From an uncultured Blautia sp. (lineage in GTDB: Bacteria > Bacillota > Clostridia > Lachnospirales > Lachnospiraceae): 53,413 bases of DNA. Of this stretch, positions 49,946 to 53,413 are shown one piece after another. Both the position numbers and the translations under genes were made by a program. The notes under the pieces are model-generated. The model ran no database searches, had not been told where the DNA came from, and saw nothing but the letters and a program-made list of their open reading frames with translations. The stretch spans positions 1 through 53,413 of the forward strand of contig CAKRPO010000011.1 in NCBI GenBank assembly GCA_934378195.1, read 5' to 3'. How positions within the stretch are numbered: the first letter of the stretch is position 1; every line of letters starts with the position of its first letter.

Positions 49946-52104
49946 GCCAATTCCTCCTCTGACAGCTGACTCATTGCAATCTGGCGGTAAACCTCACAGT
50001 TCTTCATCAGCTCTTTGTGAGAACCGATGCCCGCCATATGTCCATCATCCAGAACAATGATCTTGTCTGCATTCAGGATCGTACTGATACGCTGTGCAAC
50101 AATGATCGTTGTCGCATCTTTCGTATGTGCTTTGAGTGCTTTACGTAAAGTACTGTCTGTCTTGAAGTCCAGTGCGGAAAAGCTGTCGTCAAAAATAAAG
50201 ATCTCCGGTTTCTTGGCAATCGCTCTTGCGATTGAAAGTCTCTGTTTCTGTCCACCGGATACGTTAGTTCCTCCCTGTGCGATCGGGGATGTGTATTTCT
50301 CCGGTTTTGTCTCAATAAACTCTGTTGCCTGTGCAACTTCTGCTGCTTTTTTTACTTCTGATTCTGAAATATCTGTCTTGCCGTAACGGATATTGGAATC
50401 GATCGTACCTGAGAAAAGGACTCCCTTCTGCGGTACATATCCAAGTCTGGATCTGACTTCTTTCTGTGTCATATCACGGACATCAATACCATCTACAAGA
50501 ACTTTTCCATCTGTCACATCGTAGAAACGTGGAATCAGATTTACCAGGGTACTCTTACCACTTCCTGTACTTCCGATGATAGCGATCGTCTCACCCTTCT
50601 CTGCTTTAAAGGAAATATCTGTCAGAACATTCTCGTCTGCTTCCGGATAAGCGAAACTTACATGATCAAATTCAACCGTTCCTTTAATATTTTCAGCTGG
50701 CTGAACCGGATTCTCCGGATCTGTAACATTTACTTTTGTCCTGAGGACATCATTGATACGAAGTGCTGCCACATTTGCTCGTGGGAGCATGATGGACATG
50801 GCTGTGATCATCAGGAATGACATGATAATCTGCATTGCATACTGAATGAATGCCATGACATTACCTACCTGCATGCTTCCGTTATCAACTGCATAAGAAC
50901 CACTGTAAATGATCAGTACGGAAACTCCATTCATGATGAGCATCATAGTCGGCATCATAAATGTCATACATCTGTTGACAAACAGGTTGGTCTTTGTCAG
51001 TCGTGCGTTTGCTTCTTCGAAACGCTCTTCTTCGTGTTTCTCACGGCTGAATGCACGGATGACCGGGATACCGGTAAGGATCTCACGGGTTACCAGATTC
51101 AACTTATCAACCAGTGTCTGTAATACAGTAAACTTCGGCATTGCAACCTGGAATAAAACGATGATCACTGCCAGGATCAGTCCGACTGCCAGACCAAGGA
51201 TCCATGTCATGGATGAATCGGTCTTAAGCACACGAATCACACCTCCGATACCAAGGATCGGGGCATAAAGAACGATACGGAAAAGCATTGCCATTACCTG
51301 CTGCACCTGCTGGATATCATTCGTACAGCGGGTGATCAGAGATGCTGTGGAAAATTTGTGGTATTCACTGCTTGAGAAGGTGATGACCTTGCGGTACACG
51401 GCATTTCTCAGGTCATGACCAAGTGCCGCTGCCACTCTGGATGAAAGGAATACAACACAGATTGCACAAAGCATGGTTATCAGTGCCATACCAAGCATCT
51501 TGACCCCTGAAATCTTAATGTAATGCATCTGGATCGCATCAACATCTTCTCCCATTGCCTCGTATTCGCCCTTCACATAAGCAACACCGGCCTGGGTAAT
51601 GATGGAATTCTGCATGCTGTCAATTTTTTCACTGACATTCTCTGTCATCGCGTCAAGTGCTTCCTCAGGCATCATGGCGATTGCCTGCATCGGATCTGTT
51701 CCTTCCGGAACTCCCATCTGAGAGAGCATGGCGGTCACTTCCTCGCTTCCGGATGAAAAGCTTGCAACGATCATCATTGGTTTTCCAAAAATGCTGCTAA
51801 GTTCTTCTCGTTCATCAGATGTTACATCTTCTTTGAGTACGAGATTATCACCGTCTTCTTCATAAAATGAATCTACGGTTTCTTTGTCATCGTCATCCAT
51901 AAATAATTGTAAGCTGTCCATGGATGTCTTTCTGATTTTTTCAGGGACACTGTCTTCGATACCGCTCTGCTGAATACCTACATTCACAATCTTGGATGTG
52001 TAGTCCGGCAGAGACAGATCGCAGTATGCCTGAAGAAACAAAAGGGCTATGATCAGGATGATATAGCCTGCTGATTTTTTCAGATACTTCATCAGTTTAA
52101 TCAC
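49942..52104 (-). CDS. ABC multidrug-type exporter half, degenerate Walker B, large external loop
   Basis: The 720-residue partner has a helix near 12-30, then an unusually long soluble insertion of about 150 residues (about 32-185, with DDDDKETVDSFYEED), further membrane helices to about 450, and an ATPase domain. Walker A GSTGSGKST is near 508-516, the signature is VSGGQKQRLS, and Walker B reads IFIFDDSFSALD, with Asp instead of the catalytic Glu. Together with the next gene this gives one working and one degenerate ATPase site, as in TM287/288-like heterodimers. It overlaps marR by four bases. Confidence 0.93.
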   Translation of the reverse strand: MIKLMKYLKKSAGYIILIIALLFLQAYCDLSLPDYTSKIVNVGIQQSGIEDSVPEKIRKTSMDSLQLFMDDDDKETVDSFYEEDGDNLVLKEDVTSDEREELSSIFGKPMMIVASFSSGSEEVTAMLSQMGVPEGTDPMQAIAMMPEEALDAMTENVSEKIDSMQNSIITQAGVAYVKGEYEAMGEDVDAIQMHYIKISGVKMLGMALITMLCAICVVFLSSRVAAALGHDLRNAVYRKVITFSSSEYHKFSTASLITRCTNDIQQVQQVMAMLFRIVLYAPILGIGGVIRVLKTDSSMTWILGLAVGLILAVIIVLFQVAMPKFTVLQTLVDKLNLVTREILTGIPVIRAFSREKHEEERFEEANARLTKTNLFVNRCMTFMMPTMMLIMNGVSVLIIYSGSYAVDNGSMQVGNVMAFIQYAMQIIMSFLMITAMSIMLPRANVAALRINDVLRTKVNVTDPENPVQPAENIKGTVEFDHVSFAYPEADENVLTDISFKAEKGETIAIIGSTGSGKSTLVNLIPRFYDVTDGKVLVDGIDVRDMTQKEVRSRLGYVPQKGVLFSGTIDSNIRYGKTDISESEVKKAAEVAQATEFIETKPEKYTSPIAQGGTNVSGGQKQRLSIARAIAKKPEIFIFDDSFSALDFKTDSTLRKALKAHTKDATTIIVAQRISTILNADKIIVLDDGHMAGIGSHKELMKNCEVYRQIAMSQLSEEELA

Positions 52105-52604
52105 TTTTGCTGCCTCACTTTCTTTATGTCATTTTTTTCGGAGTTTCCTGGTATTTTATCAATATTCTCTGTAATCTGCTCCAACATTCTTTTCAAAAGG
52201 CAGAGTTCTGCATCGCTGAGACCACTGAGGAGAATCTTTTCATTCTCTTTCACTTTCTTCATGCCGTCTTCTTTTGCCTGTTTGCCTTTCTCTGTCAGGT
52301 AGATCCTGGAGATACGCTGATCTTTTTCATCCGCTTCTCTGTAGAGAAATCCTGCTTTTTCCAGTCGCTGGACAGTCACATTGACGGTCGGCGGCTTGAT
52401 CCGTAAGTGCTCTGCGATCTCACGCTGACTCAACCCATCCTTATATGCCAGTAGTCCCAACACCGGAATCTGCCCCGGATAAATCCCTACTTCCTGCATC
52501 TGACCAAAGCATTTGGCCATAAAGCGGCGGTCGATCCGCATGAACATCGACAGAAAGCTCTGGCTGTGTTCCTGGCAAAATTCTGGTTCGTCGTCTATAA
52601 ACAC
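52101..52604 (-). CDS. MarR family transcriptional regulator
   Basis: The 167 residues hold a winged helix: QREIAEHLRIKPPTVNVTVQRLEKAGFLYREADEKDQRISRIYLTEKG near 70-118 is the typical DNA-recognition part with the wing DxRxxxxxLT. The start is GTG at 52604, placed seven bases after GGAGG. It leads the exporter operon with four-base overlaps and probably represses it until an inducer binds. Tandem operator-like repeats lie upstream. Confidence 0.95.
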   Translation of the reverse strand: MFIDDEPEFCQEHSQSFLSMFMRIDRRFMAKCFGQMQEVGIYPGQIPVLGLLAYKDGLSQREIAEHLRIKPPTVNVTVQRLEKAGFLYREADEKDQRISRIYLTEKGKQAKEDGMKKVKENEKILLSGLSDAELCLLKRMLEQITENIDKIPGNSEKNDIKKVRQQK

Positions 52605-52633
52605 TTTGTCACCTCCATAATATCTCTTGTTCG

Positions 52634-52694
52634 TTAGTCAGCTATTAATTAGTCGGCTAATTGTTTATTATATGTATTTGCACAAAAAATGCAA
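52634..52694 (-). promoter_or_regulatory. marR promoter with tandem operator-like repeats
   Basis: The promoter is TTGCAT (52689-52694), a 16 bp spacer and TATAAT (52667-52672). Just downstream are two similar units, TTAGTCAGCTA (52634-52644) and TTAGTCGGCTAA (52649-52660), 15 bp apart and each partly palindromic. A weaker related site, TTGGCAAGCTAA, lies at 52747-52758. Their position fits autorepression. Confidence 0.65.
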
Positions 52695-52862
52695 CTGTTT
52701 TTTTATGATTTCACAGAATTTTTATATTTTGTGTCTAATAAATAATTTGGCAAGCTAATAAATTAAAAAAGATATCTTTTACGCTGAGTTATAAAAGACT
52801 CCTATACAGGAAACGGCTTCAGAGTCCGGAAATACTAAAAATATACTCTGTCTGTTAAATTC

Positions 52863-52919
52863 ATGGATAAAAAGTGCATAACTCGCCTTACGGCTCAAAC
52901 AATGCACTTTTGAATCCAT
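52863..52919 (-). terminator. Long hairpin with inner GTAA loop downstream of the candidate RNA
   Basis: AAAAGTGCAT (52870-52879) and ATGCACTTTT (52902-52911), extended by ATGGAT/ATCCAT, form a long stem. An inner GCC-GTAA-GGC stem-loop is seen on the minus strand, and ATGCAC is followed there by five T. It fits termination of a leftward transcript from the RNA at 53080-53249. Confidence 0.65.
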
Positions 52920-53079
52920 AACACATCCAGACTATATTTAAGTATTTCTACGAACTCTTGCAGAAGTTTCCTGCACGGGAGTCTTTATACTCAGCTGTTA
53001 TTTCTTATTTTCAAATTACTGAATCGTTTAAATTAAGGGATCTGGCATTATTAATATACGATATTTCTAATGTTCTTTT

Positions 53080-53249
53080 CATTTATCAGCTCACGGTGGG
53101 GTACCACTCCCCGGACCGCGCTTCGCGCTGGGCGGATCTTTTGTTCACCACAGTGGGAATCTCTCCGGAATATCCTTCACGCTAGCCTCCGACTGGGTTT
53201 CACCTCTCCCCATCCACCACTTACCCCATATAAAGTACGGTGATAAATG
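53080..53249 (-). ncRNA. Candidate structured noncoding RNA (raiA-motif-like by appearance)
   Basis: On the minus strand CATTTATCA (53241-53249) at the 5' end is an exact complement of TGATAAATG (53080-53088) at the 3' end, closing about 152 nt of GC-rich sequence in an otherwise AT-rich gap. Inside are GCGC-gaa-GCGC and GGGG..CCCC stems, plus purine-rich loops such as GAGGTGAAACCC and GGTGAACAAAAGATCC that look like conserved RNA motifs. The strand choice follows the downstream terminator and the flanking gene. Size, looping and setting recall the Clostridia raiA motif, but that is from memory and unverified. Confidence 0.55.
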
Positions 53250-53349
53250 GGCATAAAAAAGAAAGCCTCCAGCCAGGAACACAGATGATAACTCATGGGA
53301 TTTTCTAGCCTAAGCCTTCTTTTACTCTCCCCTTTTCACCGGGAATCCT

Positions 53350-53413
53350 TTATAAAAATTGATTTTTTTCCGCATCGTATTCGTAATCAATCGATGCAAG
53401 TTTTTCTACCACT
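53350..53413 (-). CDS. C-terminal tail of an unidentified protein (partial)
   Basis: The last 20 codons of a leftward gene read VVEKLASIDYEYDAEKNQFL and end with TAA at 53350-53352. Codon use is like the neighbours. The gene continues beyond the right edge, and the family cannot be recognised from the tail alone. The 100 bp after it (53250-53349) are noncoding, with no obvious terminator. Confidence 0.5.
   Translation of the reverse strand, partial: VVEKLASIDYEYDAEKNQFL

Noticed and set aside
52958..53185. 75-codon plus-strand frame in the right-hand gap
   Set aside because: It has no ribosome binding site, and its second half overlaps the candidate structured RNA, whose pairings explain the conserved-looking sequence better.
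52740..53349. Known riboswitch (cobalamin, FMN, TPP, SAM) in the right-hand gap
   Set aside because: None of the core consensus boxes of these classes could be matched on either strand.

Overview
The window looks like a chromosomal segment of a spore-forming Clostridia species, most likely Lachnospiraceae. The inference rests on strong AGGAGG-type ribosome binding sites, moderate G+C, the spoIIA/sigF/spoVA sporulation genes, an alpha/beta-type spore protein gene, AddAB, and a murB-rapZ-whiA-crh cluster of Firmicutes type. Almost all genes lie on the minus strand. No rRNA, tRNA, CRISPR array, prophage or intact transposase gene was seen.

Layout. (1) 1-4720: the start of the S10 ribosomal operon (rpsJ-rplC-rplD-rplW-rplB-rpsS-rplV-rpsC, the last cut by the window edge) behind a clear promoter and a folded leader; an unusual palindrome-rich stretch of about 190 bp separates rplW from rplB. 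(2) 4720-9748: a degenerate SipW-like membrane protein, then (in transcription order) tcdA, murB, rapZ, whiA and a Crh-like HPr paralogue with Glu at position 15. (3) 10057-16090: spore genes. spoVAC-AD-AE read rightwards, followed by sstT; spoIIAA-spoIIAB-sigF-spoVAA-spoVAB read leftwards, so the spoVA set is split into two convergent halves. (4) 16207-23807: valS, an LtaS-type sulfatase-fold enzyme, folC, a 50-residue ORF and a zinc-ribbon/TPR membrane protein, probably transcribed together. (5) 23938-28487: an ABC exporter whose permease carries a very long heptad-repeat coiled coil, preceded by a cluster of palindromes. (6) 28875-31342: a SspF-like spore protein with a good sigma-G promoter, and a PadR-DUF1700-DUF4097-PspC envelope cluster with operator-like dyads. 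(7) 31526-40579: an rRNA m5C methyltransferase, AddA, AddB and a small FMN-binding-like membrane protein. (8) 40622-47865: a SAM methyltransferase, Hsp33, NAD synthetase with an acidic insertion, a lipoprotein and a HelD-like helicase. (9) 48095-52604: a MarR regulator with a heterodimeric ABC exporter. (10) 52605-53413: a noncoding stretch with a candidate structured RNA closed by a perfect 9-bp long-range stem, then the tail of an unidentified gene.

The most interesting material is noncoding: the candidate RNA at 53080-53249, the insertion-like element between rplW and rplB, the palindrome cluster at 28521-28777, the inverted repeat covering the folC ribosome binding region, and a family of short GTTCACAG-type palindromes in several intergenic gaps. 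All function calls come from reading motifs by eye; no database search was run.
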